Source: Rotaria socialis
Lineage: Eukaryota > Rotifera > Eurotatoria > Philodinida > Philodinidae
Reading direction: 5' to 3'
Length of the DNA stretch: 64,000 bases
NCBI GenBank assembly: GCA_905331475.1
Contig: CAJNYU010000011.1
Location: forward strand, 242,183 to 306,182
A program made the position numbers and the translations under genes. The notes beneath the pieces were generated by a model. The model had not been told where the DNA came from and made no database searches. It saw only the letters and a program-made list of their open reading frames with translations. Of this stretch, positions 38,138-60,798 are shown piece by piece. Position 1 is the first letter of the stretch. Each line of letters opens with the position of its first letter.

Positions 38138-38435
38138 CTGGGTAGCTACGCTTACGTCGCGTTACTTGTGGGATTCCTGGACAGGGGCCTACAGTCGGGT
38201 CCCTGGCATTGGATCCAACTGGATCCGATGTTGGATTTTAACGGAATCCAACTCCAACGAATCACCCGTTGCACTCTGATGCCTCAAAATGCTTATTTGA
38301 TCGTGAATAGAAAATGATTTTTTTCCGTCCGAACTGACAATAGGTTCGTGTATCTAGGAATCCTGTCGGATTCTTTCGTGGAGTCGGATCCCATAGGGTT
38401 TGATAAGATCCGTTCTCGGATTCAATCACCCGGGG
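38138..38435. mobile_element. Short-word element related to the one at 28954
   Basis: The right end, reverse complemented, reads CCCCGGGTGATTGAATCCGA and is followed by TA. It resembles the right end of the 28954-29299 element (CCCAGCTGAATCAATCCGA), and both have a TATGGG(A/G)TCC block further in. The interior repeats GGATCC, GGAATCC and TCGGATTC. The left end is uncertain; CCTGGGTAG at 38138 is the best candidate. Confidence 0.5.
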
Positions 38436-39604
38436 TACGGTAAATTCGGTAACAAACCAATCAAGTGCAGTGAAATATTCGAAAAAAATGATTTTATATG
38501 GGTATAGTGGCATATCACTATACCATTACAGCTTTTATTTTGTTACAAATAGAGATGATTTTAATGAATTCGATTTTGTCACAAATTCAAATTCCCCCAT
38601 CATATGAGAAAGATTGTCGGAAATGCTTTTCATTCAATTCAAAGCTCATTCCAATTTAATCATATCATACAATTTTTTTATTATTATACTATATTATGTT
38701 TAAATTAGGAAAAGGAAAAATAAATGTAATACGAACATATTTTCTATGTGTATTTATTAAGATTTACGCTAAGACTATTTTAGGTATTATGAGACGTTTT
38801 GTGTAGCAAGTAAAAGATTTTCTTCAAAGTAGAATCTTAAAATAACCGTTTACGTCTACTTGAATGATATTAATATTCTACAAAAAATAAGTGGTAAGAA
38901 ATTGAATCCTTTTTAATTTCAATAGGATATAAATACTGAAAATTATAGTTATCAATTCTGACATCAAAAAGAGAAATGCATAGTAATTGTTCTATCTAGT
39001 TAAATATTATGATATTATCATTCAATTATTAATACGAGCTTCTTATGTACAGTGAATTTATGTTAACACTCTTGTGACGCCATCTTAATTTTTCTATGGA
39101 AAACTAGAATGTCGCCAGTTGATGGTAAACAATAAAAAAAACATTCATCATCTATCTTTCTTGTCGCCTTCGATGAATCATTATAGTGAGACTTCCGTCT
39201 GGGTTGAATGGCTGGCTGGATGTTCTTTCTATCTCTATTTCGACGATGTTTATAAATGAGCAAGGTGATTTATTTTATATTGTTTATTTTTATTCTCAGA
39301 AAATTTTTGTCGAAAAAATATTTTTCAATACTATAAAAAGCATAACAATCGTTGATAATCTTTATAACGAAGAAAAAACAAACGCTTATTTCAATTTCGT
39401 CTAGCAATTATTTATTTATTTTTATTGAGATTCTTTTTTTTTCAATATACTTGAACCTGTTGTTCTTTGTTTGCTTCTCTATTTAAATGGTTCATATGTT
39501 TTTGCTTAATTTTATTTCTAGATTTTCCCCTTAGTCCATTTTTATTTCTGGCGTCCCGGCTTTTTTAAAAATTTATAAACAAATTTTAATTTGTTTAATA
39601 TTCA
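38436..39604. other. Intergenic, upstream of USP9X homologue
   Basis: AT-rich sequence with no gene or repeat I can support. It presumably contains the promoter and 5' UTR of the USP9X homologue. A polypyrimidine-rich stretch at 39410-39560 precedes the start codon. Confidence 0.5.
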
Positions 39605-50630
<11,026 letters not shown>

Positions 50631-53159
50631 AATAGATCTTGCAACATTTTCGCTCGATGTTCTGTTTTAACAGTGTGTGCGTGTGCCTTCTTTTTGTTTC
50701 CTTTTCGAGAGTAAATCAGGCCGGTTGATGATCTAGAATTCTGATCTGGTTAGTACAAATACTTTCCCCGTATATTATTAGCTGCTTGGCAGAAGACATT
50801 TTGATAGCCGGACAAAGTCTAACTATTCTCGTATCTATATGTGCAGAGTAGAAAGTTTTTAGAAAGCAAACGCATCATATAAAACAACAGATCATGTCTT
50901 ATTATTATTTATTTCTGTGCTGTAAAAATATGTATGTTCATTTTTCTACTTTTATTTTCTTCTTCTTCTTCTTCTTTGACTTGTAACTTTGAAAAAAAAA
51001 CTATATCAGCCAAAATCAAGAATATGCACAGAGTCAAGTTTTCCTTTATTTCTCTTCTCATAAAACTCGTGTTTCTTTTCTTCTCTGTTTCTGTACGTGT
51101 GTGTATGCTTCGATGTTTCTCTTGTGTAAATCTATGTTCGTTCTTGTTTGTAAGATTCATAAATAGGCCAATTACATGAAGAGTATTTTGACGATCATGA
51201 CCATGTTGTTGACCTATCTCACCTGTGGCTCTCTTCTTTCTCGTTATTATGTGTTTATCACCACTACTACTTCAGTTGTATTTCCTTTCGTTTTTTTTTC
51301 TTCTTTCCTTGCTTTCGTTCGTTTCTTTAACTCTGCAAAAGAGAGCGCATGCGCGTCAGAAACAGAATAAAGTGAATATATTTTCAACAAAAATAATTAA
51401 ACTGTTTAAAGAATGTGAGCTGAACAAAGATTGCCATCTAAAGTATTATTAACTATAGGATTTTCTAATAAAAAGAAAAACATATCTTTAATTATCAATT
51501 TAGAATAATGAGTTACATAGACCATATCAATTTAAGCAACATGTTTGATAATTGAATGGTTCTATTTTGATTAAACAGTGACAGAGAAAAGAAACAAAGG
51601 AATTTATCGATTTTTATCTATCATCTGTTTTTTTAGCATAGAGCTTCACATTGCTAGAATTTTAATGAAAAAAAATGCATCGAATAAAAATCTATCTATA
51701 ATAATATCATTGTGTTATTAATACTGATAAGAAAAAACGTTCACTGCTTAAGTGCCAAACACCACAATAAATTAAATATCTGTTCTCTATTCTATCCTAA
51801 CGAGAATCATTGAACGACTGTTTATAATAACATCTAAACAAATGCAGTGTAAATCACTAAGGAGTAGCGACATGTTGTTTTTTTATTAATTGAGGTCATT
51901 TCGAACTATTCTACGCCATTTTGTGCTACATATAATATTACTAATACAATTGTGAAATTGTAACCTATACATTATGACTAGAATATTCTTTTTCATCTGT
52001 TACGCAGCAATAATGGAATCGCCATTATGAATGTTGTGTTTCAAGGCTCAGTCTATCAAAACCTGATACGATTTACGTCGCTACTTGAATGTAGTTTAGA
52101 ATAACTTCAACACGAGATTAACGCACTCGAATCATTTTTCTGGTACTACTATGTACGTTAATGTAGTTCAATCGTTTAGCTGCGCCATTTTCCATCGATA
52201 TATTCTAATCTGGTATCTATCAAATTAATTATTTATATTGGTTTTCAATTAAAGAAAAACTATAGAAATATATTTTTCTTTCAAAAATACATTCTCTATT
52301 CATCAAATAGATTATGAACAACGATGTGTTAACAATGTTTGACTTCAATTACTTCTTTGAACAAACAAGTAAAATTGGTGGGTAATATCACATGAAAACA
52401 AAAATAATGATTATCATAATAATAATAATAAGATTATGTTCTTGTTTTTTTTTCTTGTATGCGTTGAAGTGCCAAGCAAATAATGATAGGTCTAGATTTT
52501 GCATTTTTAATAGAATAAATCGAAGTAAAAGATTGAGGAAACGACACACTAAAATTCAATTGATATATTGAAGGAAAAAATGCTCTCAGGTCGTTCGGAT
52601 TCAGAGGGGTTAAAATGTTATTTTTTCGGGTATAAGTAAGTAAACAACTTAGAAATTTCTCCCCATTAACCATGTCCTTGTGTTATGTATATATATATAT
52701 ATATATATAGAAGTTTACCGAGAAGAACTCGAAATATATCCTGATTTAATCATACCCTAATGTCGTTCAGTTTCGTACGCAAAATGTTCTATATCGATCA
52801 TACATAATTACACAGATCACATCCTACTATTCTATTCTGACAAGCTCAAGATGTCGCTCAACACCAATTTTGTAGTGTACTATTCTTAATAAAAAGATGT
52901 CGCACGACATGTATTTGAAAGAAAATAAACTTATTTTTTCTAGAAATAAATATTTTTCTCTTTGAAACACTTCAATTAAATTTAAAATCTTTGTATTTAC
53001 ATTTTGATTGCTTGTCAGTCATTGTCTATCCAAATAATACCAATATGCTGTAAGCAAGAATTGGTTTCCCTTTCCTTTCTCTTGTTACACATTTATTGTT
53101 TATTTTGTTTATTGTTGCCTATTTAAGTCTCACTTTCAATTTCAACCTACTAGGTAACA
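50631..53159. other. Intergenic 3' of USP9X homologue
   Basis: AT-rich. Contains a TTC/CTT run at 50954-50975 and a TA tract at 52687-52709. The open frames at 50909-51452 and 52434-52673 are low-complexity. Tandem plus-strand genes flank it. Nothing else supported. Confidence 0.5.
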
Positions 53160-53691
53160 ATGGCACTTGCAAATCAAGTATGTCTATCAGCTCATTAAAA
53201 AGAAAGATCCTATGTTTCATGTCATTCTTTTAATTAACTAGGATGATGAAGATGCTGCACAACTTAAATTTCCAAAAGAATTCGATAAAGCTGAACCAAT
53301 GATGATATCAGAAGTATTACTTATGCTTGAGCAACGTCGACAGCAAAATTCCAATGCGAATGGTCTTGATGATGACGATGATGAAATAACATCATCAGAA
53401 GCATTTAATGATACAGTTGCTTATTGTGAACGATTCAGTAAATTTAAAACAAAAGAAGCCATCGGTGCTGTTCGAAATTTACTTTTTCCAAAAGATCAAC
53501 CTAATGGCATGGGATCAACAAATCCATCGTCGGGTTTACATAAATTTGAAGCTGCATTACTTGCTAATCTTTGTCCACAACAAGCCGTGGAAGCTAAAAC
53601 ATTAATTCCATCTTTAGATAGTAAACTAGATGATGATGAATGTCAGAAAATTGTTGATGAAATTCAAACCTATCGAAGTTTTCAATGTTAA
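53160..53691 (+). CDS. POLR2D: RNA polymerase II subunit RPB4
   Basis: Two exons, 53160-53177 (ATG plus five codons) and 53242-53691, give 155 residues; human RPB4 is 142. Family blocks are clear: LKFPKEFDKAEPM near the N-terminus, LLMLEQRRQQN, FSKFKTKEAIGAVRNLL, KFEAALLANLCPQQAVEAK and a C-terminal DEIQTYRSFQ. RPB4 pairs with RPB7 to form the stalk of RNA polymerase II, acting in initiation and mRNA export and decay. There is a short insert (PKDQPNGMGSTNPSS) where vertebrates have a tight loop. The ACTAG just before the start suggests a spliced 5' UTR. The next gene starts only 100 bp downstream on the same strand. Confidence 0.95.
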
Positions 53692-53790
53692 ATAAATTGT
53701 TGTAAAGCTAAATATTGTTTATCATTTTTATTATTTCAGATTTATTTTTTTCCTTTTTTCGTTTTTTTTCCTACATCGATATGAAATCGA

Positions 53791-56700
53791 ATGGACGGTA
53801 GTGAAACGCAAATATCCTATCAGACAGATTCTCAAGCAGCAGCATCGGCAATGGCCAATGTCGATGCCCAACGTCCATTATATACAGTGCCTGGTATCCT
53901 TCATTTTCTTCAACACGAATGGACTAGATTTGAAATAGAACGACAACAGTGGGAAACGGAACGAGCTGAATTTCAAGTAAAATAAAATCTACACTTGGAA
54001 ACGCATATTTTTCATTTTGCTTTTTTTATAGGCACGTATTGCTTTTCTACAAGGTGAACGACAAGGACAAGAAAATCTAAAGAATGCACTTGTTAGACGC
54101 ATTAAAATGCTTGAATATGCATTAAAACAAGAAAGGTAAAAAATTCTAAAAGAAAAATAATTAAGAATAATGACGACTCTTTTTCTGTTTGATAATTCTC
54201 AAAGGATATATATTCGCCTCATGAGACAAAAAACATACACATTGTCTCATGTAATTTTAATTATTTAGATTAAAATTCAATAAACTAAAATATGGAAGTG
54301 AAAACGCTCCAGTAGAAGATCATAAATCAACATCGAATGATGCACCACATTATGATGATGGTAAAATTTTTTGTTTTAGAAATTTTGTTGAATTTAATTG
54401 ATTTTGTTTTAGATGAAAATAAAGATGGTGCAAATTTAGGTTATGGTGATAATAGCGTATCATTTAAACAAGGCCGTCAATTACTTAGGCAGTATGTTAT
54501 TTAGTAAATTCAATTCCAAAACAAAATGGCTTTCTCTTTTTTCCTCTTATTAGATATTTGAAAGAAATTGGTTATGTTGATACAATAATTGATATACGTT
54601 CGACAGCTGTTAAGAAACTACTTGGAATTAAAAGTGAAACGAATTTCAATGCAAGTAATAATAACAATAATAATAATAATAATAATAATATCAGTTTAAA
54701 TGGTGACATTAAACCGTCAAACGAATCAAAAAGGTAAAAAGAAAAATCTAGGCGAATTTATTAATTTACAAAATATTCTCCTTTACTAAAAGAATCATTC
54801 CAAATATTGTTAAAAATGCCACAAGCGATTTAAGTAAATCAGTTCTCGCATCACTTGTCTTTCTCAAAGAAGATCAGCCTGATGAAGATTCAAGGTAAAT
54901 TTATTCAATCATGAAATACGAAAGAAAAATATTTGTTTTGTTTTTCCTAGTGATGATGATATTGATTCTAGCCGCATCATGATTAAATCGAATAATGGTA
55001 ATACAACGAATCATAATTCAGGTCTTGACACACTTAATGATCTCGACGGTGAAGAAGTAGCTCTACATGAATTCGATTTTCTTTCTGGCGAATCAGCTGC
55101 TTCTTCAAATGTAAATCAAATGAAACCCAATGGTAAATAAATAATAATATAATTTTACGCATCTAATATATTTTTATTGTTTTCATTAGAAAATAATAGT
55201 GCTGATTGGGATGTTGATCAATCTCGATTAAATCGATTGAAAGAAGAATATAAACGTGAACGTTACGGTAAACAACATCAACATCATACAAGTAATTCAT
55301 CATCGATTCGAAATAATTTATTCGATAATGGAAATGACGATACATCTTCTGATCCGCGAGCATTTTCAACAGATGAACAAAGTTTGTTCATTACTTATTA
55401 GAAGAAAAAAAAACATGAGATGAACTTTCATATTTTTCGGTTTAATAGTTAATCGTGGCATGGTTGACACAATCATGTTTCGAAATAGTAAAAATTTCAT
55501 GGGCGATAATGCTATGGATGGTCTTGATGAATTAGCACGTGTTACAGTTTTGAATGATAATGAACCACAAGATGATGTATGACTTGATCTTTTCTTTTGC
55601 TGACAATTCATTCAATCATTTCTTTTCCTCTATTAGACAACAGCAACAGATTCATCTGATTTTCGAAAGACATGGAATGTTAAATACGTCTTACGAAGGT
55701 ATTTTGATTTTTTTTCTATAATTTGAAACCAAATTAAAAATATTTTATTTAGCCATTTGGATGGTATACATTGCGTTACATTTCATCCAGTTGAATCAGT
55801 TGTTATAACTGGATCTGAAGATCGTACACTTAAATTATGGAATCTTGAAAAAGCTGCTGTTCTAAGAAAGTAAGAAGAAAATTTCCCTGAAATGTCAAAT
55901 CTATTCTTTCTAATTTAGATCAGCATCGACAACACAAGATCTCGAACCCATCTATACTTTCCGGCGGCATACGTAAGCTTAATAAATGAAAAATGACGTG
56001 AGCTAATCGAATTAATTTAAATTGATATAGAGGTCCTGTCTTGTGCGTGGCAATGAATCCGTCCGGAGAACAGTTTTATAGTGGTGGTCTTGATTCAATT
56101 ATATCTGTATGGAATATTCCGAATTCAGATGTTGATCCTTATGATGCCTATGGTGAATTCATAATTTAAAAAAGTTTCTATATGAATAATTAATTTTGTT
56201 TTTCGTTTTTAAGATTCAAATGTTCTATGCAAAGTCTTGGAGGGTCATACAGATGCTGTTTGGCAATTAGCAATATCCGGTCAAAAATTATTATCATGTT
56301 CATCGGATGGATCTGTACGATTATGGGATTCAAATTTGAGTCAATCATTACAATCAACATTTACTAGTGAGTCATTTTCATCAATGAAGCAATGGTTTTC
56401 TAAAAATAATTTTAATAGACGATGGCATTCCATTGTCTATCGATTGGATAATGCAAGATACAAATCAATTTGTTGCCACGTATGATTCATTGAAAACAAT
56501 GATTTTCGACGCAGAAACTGGAAAAGTTGTAACGCAATTAGCTAACGATAATTCAACAGCAGATGCAAATTATCGAGTAAATAGAGTAATAAGCCATCCA
56601 TCGCAACCAATTATCATAACTGCACACGATGATAAAAAGATACGATATTTCGATAGTAATTCTGGTAATCAAGAACCTATAATTTATTTAGTTTTTTGAC

Positions 56701-57055
56701 ATTGTCTAAATGATGGGGTTTTCTTCTTTACAGGACGAATGATACATTCAATGGTAGCTCATCTAGAAACTGTTACTGCATTAGCAATCGATCCACAACA
56801 GACATGTCTGCTATCTGGCAGTAAGAAAGAAAAAAAACGATTATCTATTTGATACACAAAAGACAATTTGTTCTTTTTTTTTAAGGTCATGACCGTTCAA
56901 TACGTTTATGGAATTTCGAAACGAAAAATTGTATACAAGAATTCACAGCTCATCAAAAGAAGGATGACGAGTCTATACATGACGTTGCATTTCATTTATC
57001 CAAACCCTATATGGCTAGTGTTGGAGCAGATTCAATAGCGAAAATTTATGCTTAA
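53791..57055 (+). CDS. STRN: Striatin, STRIPAK scaffold
   Basis: Seventeen exons close in phase to 2,256 nt (751 residues; vertebrate striatins about 710-800). Exons 1 to 4 (53791-53976, 54032-54135, 54269-54360, 54413-54491) encode the conserved N-terminus: YTVPGILHFLQHEWTRFEIE with the caveolin-binding-like FLQHEWTRF, then the coiled coil ARIAFLQGERQGQENLKNAL and RRIKMLEYALKQER. KQGRQLLRQYLKEIGY and WDVDQSRLNRLKEEYKRER follow. From 55753 to 57055 there are about seven WD40 repeats, ending MASVGADSIAKIYA. Striatins hold PP2A A/C, MOB4 and GCKIII kinases in the STRIPAK complex, which restrains Hippo signalling. A polyAsn run encoded by AAT repeats (54655-54690) interrupts the linker. The start at 53791 gives a 30-residue leader before the conserved block. 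Confidence 0.95.
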
Positions 57056-58963
57056 ATAATAAAAATCTTGATGTCTCTTCTTCTTTTTAGCATGCAGAGT
57101 CTCTAGTTTTGTGTTGTCATCTTTATCATTTCTTTTCTGTCTCCTTGGTGTACCAGATATAAAACAAAAACCATCATCTGTAATTTTGTCACACGAATTC
57201 TGTTTTTATAAAAAACACAAATTTCTTTACATGCAAATTTATTCTTTTTTTCCTCGTTTTTTTTTGGTGTACATAAAAACATCAACATGTGTGTGTGTGT
57301 GTGTGCGCGTGTGTGTACGTCTTTTGTTCATTCTATTTTCACTTTGAAATGCGAACAACTAATTAAAACAGAATGTCATTTTCTTTTTTTTTTGTCCTTT
57401 TTTTCTTTGGTTCACTATCTAATCTATCGTGTATTTCTTGTCCTTTTACTGAGAAAAAAATATATTAGCATTAAAAAAAAACTTCGAGCAAGGCGTGTGT
57501 AGAAAACACACTCATCTGTTTTGTTTTGTTTTATTTTGTTTTATTTTTTTTCTCTCTCTCTCATTTGAATCTTAAAAACAGCAATCAAAGATGTCTAACT
57601 TTTTCCTGTGAAGATTGACAGAGACAAGTATTTGATTCTTTAGTTTTATAATTTCCGGGACTGAATTCATCGACCCGCACATATAGAAGGAAATATGTTA
57701 GTGGTTGCTTTTTATAGAATTAACTCATCTGTCTATGTTCATATTATTATAAAAAGGAAATGAATAAAATGCTTTCGAATCGAAATTATATACAAATAAA
57801 ACACCTATTGCATTGCCTTTTCAAGCCTCCCGATACCTGGTTTTCTGATCAGAAGAATAGTCCGAAATGATTTTTCTGAACACAAGCGTCGGTATTCCCG
57901 ATCGCCCTTCATTATATCGAATGACTTTTTTTGGGTGTGGATGTGGAAAATATGTTGAACCATAATGTCTGATTTTTTTGTAATTATGCCTCTTGGCTAT
58001 TATAACAGAAGAACAGAGAGAAGAACGTTTTGATTATTGTTCATTGTAGTGTGTACTCCTTAGTCTTTTCATTAGGACAAAAAGTGTAAATTGATTAAAA
58101 AGAAAACGGGCGCTACAGTTTGACATGTTATTTCTAATGAAATAAGAATCTAGATCTACTACATAAAGGTCTATAGAGAATTATGGTTTACATAATCAAT
58201 TATTTACAAAATATTGTTTGTTGGAATATCACTTAACCATATTTCGAGTATATATTATAAATTGTTCATGAGATTCAAAGTAGAACCTCATTATATTCTT
58301 GAATAACATTAGCTAATAAGTCATTTCATGGTTGATTCGATGAATTCCCTCACTAAGTACGCAATATCAGAGTTCTAACCTTTTTTCTATTAATGTTAAT
58401 TAGTGAATAGAGAACCTTATAAAATACAAAATCTTAAATGCAATTTTCTAAATTCGATAATACAATCGATAGCAGATCCTATCGTTTAATAATGTATCAA
58501 AAATATTTAACAAAATGGTTCTATTGTGAATTGATCTTAACTGTATATTTTGATTCGAAAGTATTTTTGCCGTTGGTCAATATAAATGAATCATAGAATA
58601 AAACATTTACTATGTAGTTCCTAAGAGGATAGCCTGAATACGTTCGATGAGATCAATGCTTTCTCTCTCTGCACTGATATGATCCATTTGTCTGTTTCGT
58701 ATAAAATCAACATAAAGAGGAAAAAAAACAATGATCATTGTATCTGTATTTTGTTCGATACTTTTGTCCATGTGTTTTCTTTTCCGCTCCCGTTCAATAT
58801 AATAGAAAGAGAAGAGTGAAAGGTCTTGTTTCTCATATACATTTGTTCCAGACATTCATTAGAATATATACACTCGTATACTGATTATTTGTCGTATTTC
58901 GTGATCGGTTTGTTATTTATACTAGTCATATATATATATATATATATATATATAGATATAGAT
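57056..58963. other. Intergenic, GT and TA microsatellites
   Basis: AT-rich, with a GT/GC tract at 57288-57316, a pyrimidine-rich stretch near 57540-57565 and a TA tract at 58928-58954 that ends 10 bp before the next start codon. No gene supported. Confidence 0.5.
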
Positions 58964-60798
58964 ATGGAGAGTTCACGTGACGGTTATCGTGGTCGATATC
59001 GTGATCGACATAATAACTTTTCTACGAATCGGAATAATTATACTGAACGATCGACAAGCAGAAATTCTCGGTAAAAAAAACATTATATTTTTTCAATCTA
59101 TACAATTAAAAGAAATTTTTTTTCTTTCAGTGGACGATTTTCGCGTGGTAGTGAAAATGATCATAATGGTAATTTTTCATCACGAGGCTCAGAAAATGAA
59201 AATTTTAATTATCGTACGTCACGTAGTTCAGTTAATTCTCGGCCTATTTCATCACGAAATGGTCTACCGAAACATAATCGTTATCAGCAAGATGATGATT
59301 TTCAAGCCCCATCGCATTTTTCTTCCTCTTCTTCATCATCTAATCGAGCAAACAATGTTCAAACAAATTATTATGATAACCATTCACCTCCATCAAGATT
59401 TGATCGACCATCAAATCATTGTGATACATATCGATCATCCGCAAATGAACACCTGGTTCTTTCCAATGTTTCATTACCTCCAACATCTCTATACTATGCT
59501 TCTTCTCAGTCAATGTCGCCACGTCTACGTGATCGTGGATCATCATCAGTACCGTTGTCATCGCAACATATTGATTCAGACCGTAGTCGATATATACCAA
59601 CAAATTATCGGTAAGTTTTGTTTTTCTAGATTCTAATTAAATATTTTCATCATTTACAAAATATTTTCAGACGAAATAGTCCTCCACCACCTGTAGCATC
59701 CTATCGAAATGAACGATCAATGGATTATGGATCTCGAAATATCAATAATGATATATACATGAGTAATGAATGCAGATCTGCCACGCCTCCATCTTTAGCT
59801 CCTCTATCCATGCGTGACGATCCATATGGTGAAATGTATCGAGCAAATGATTATCCTCCACGTTCTGACCGGTACGATATACCATGTAAGTAATAATGTA
59901 GGCCAATTGTTTTTCAATTAATCCACTGCTGTTAACACGATCATCATGTTCCTTTCTCCTTTTATCGCTCATTGAAAAATGATCGTTTGTTCCTATTTCA
60001 TTTGTATACAATTCATTAAGGTTTCGGTTAATTTAACTAAACATAACAAAACAATATCCTGTTTCTTTTCCCTCCGTTTGATCATATTCAACAAGCAGAT
60101 ATAAATCATTCATTATCATAATGATTAATTCCTCAGACATGCGTACTCATATCTTTATTCATAATGATTGATATTCTATGTACATGGATCAGAGAAAATC
60201 TATCATGGCCGTATTTCAATTCAATTGTATTCAATCGTAACAACAAAATAATTATTCAAAATATAAAACTAATCATAATTTGAAAGAGAAACCAGCAAAA
60301 TATCACCTCTCTAATATGTAGATCTCAGAAAAATATTCGAAAGTTGTACATACATATTTTCTTAAAACTTTGTCAACAATCAAAAAGAAAAAAAAATGAA
60401 TCCTTTACTTTGTAGCAAATCGAAATAATACATCATCACGTGATTATCCAATGGTGCCTGTATCATCGTCTAGTTATCGCAATGACTTGTATAGAAGTTC
60501 ATCAAATGTTTCGATGTCATCACCATCTTCATCATCATCGTACATTCCACGTGAACAATATGTACAAGATTTTAACTATCGTCCAATGTCCCAGCCAAGA
60601 GATTATGGAACTACATCATCGTCCTCGTCACGTACGAATTATTCATCATTGATGGATCCTCAAGAAAGTTCATTTCGAAATCCTCGAGATCATGGCAATC
60701 GTTCATCTCATCGAGATCGTCCAATTCTAAAACGTTCCGGTTCAAGATATGATGATGACGATGGACCAATTCCATCTAAACGACCTATGAGACGATAA
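58964..60798 (+). CDS. Ser/Arg/Gly-rich low-complexity protein, unknown
   Basis: Four exons, 58964-59070, 59131-59610, 59671-59885 and 60416-60798, join in phase to exactly 394 residues. There is no folded domain that I recognise. The protein is rich in Ser, Arg, Asn and Tyr with RG and SR-type motifs (DGYRGRYRDRHN, RGRFSRGSEN), a PPPPVASYR patch, long Ser runs and a basic tail (KRPMRR). Such composition is typical of nuclear RNA-binding or condensate-forming proteins, which is inference only. The ATG was chosen because it follows a TA tract and begins the charged sequence; the frame stays open upstream but is hydrophobic low-complexity there. Intron 3 is 530 bp. The consistent splice phases are the main evidence that it is a real gene. 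Confidence 0.65.

Noticed and set aside
58977-59636. 219-codon plus-strand frame with Ile/His-rich product
   Set aside because: Out-of-frame reading of the Ser/Arg-rich gene through an intron.
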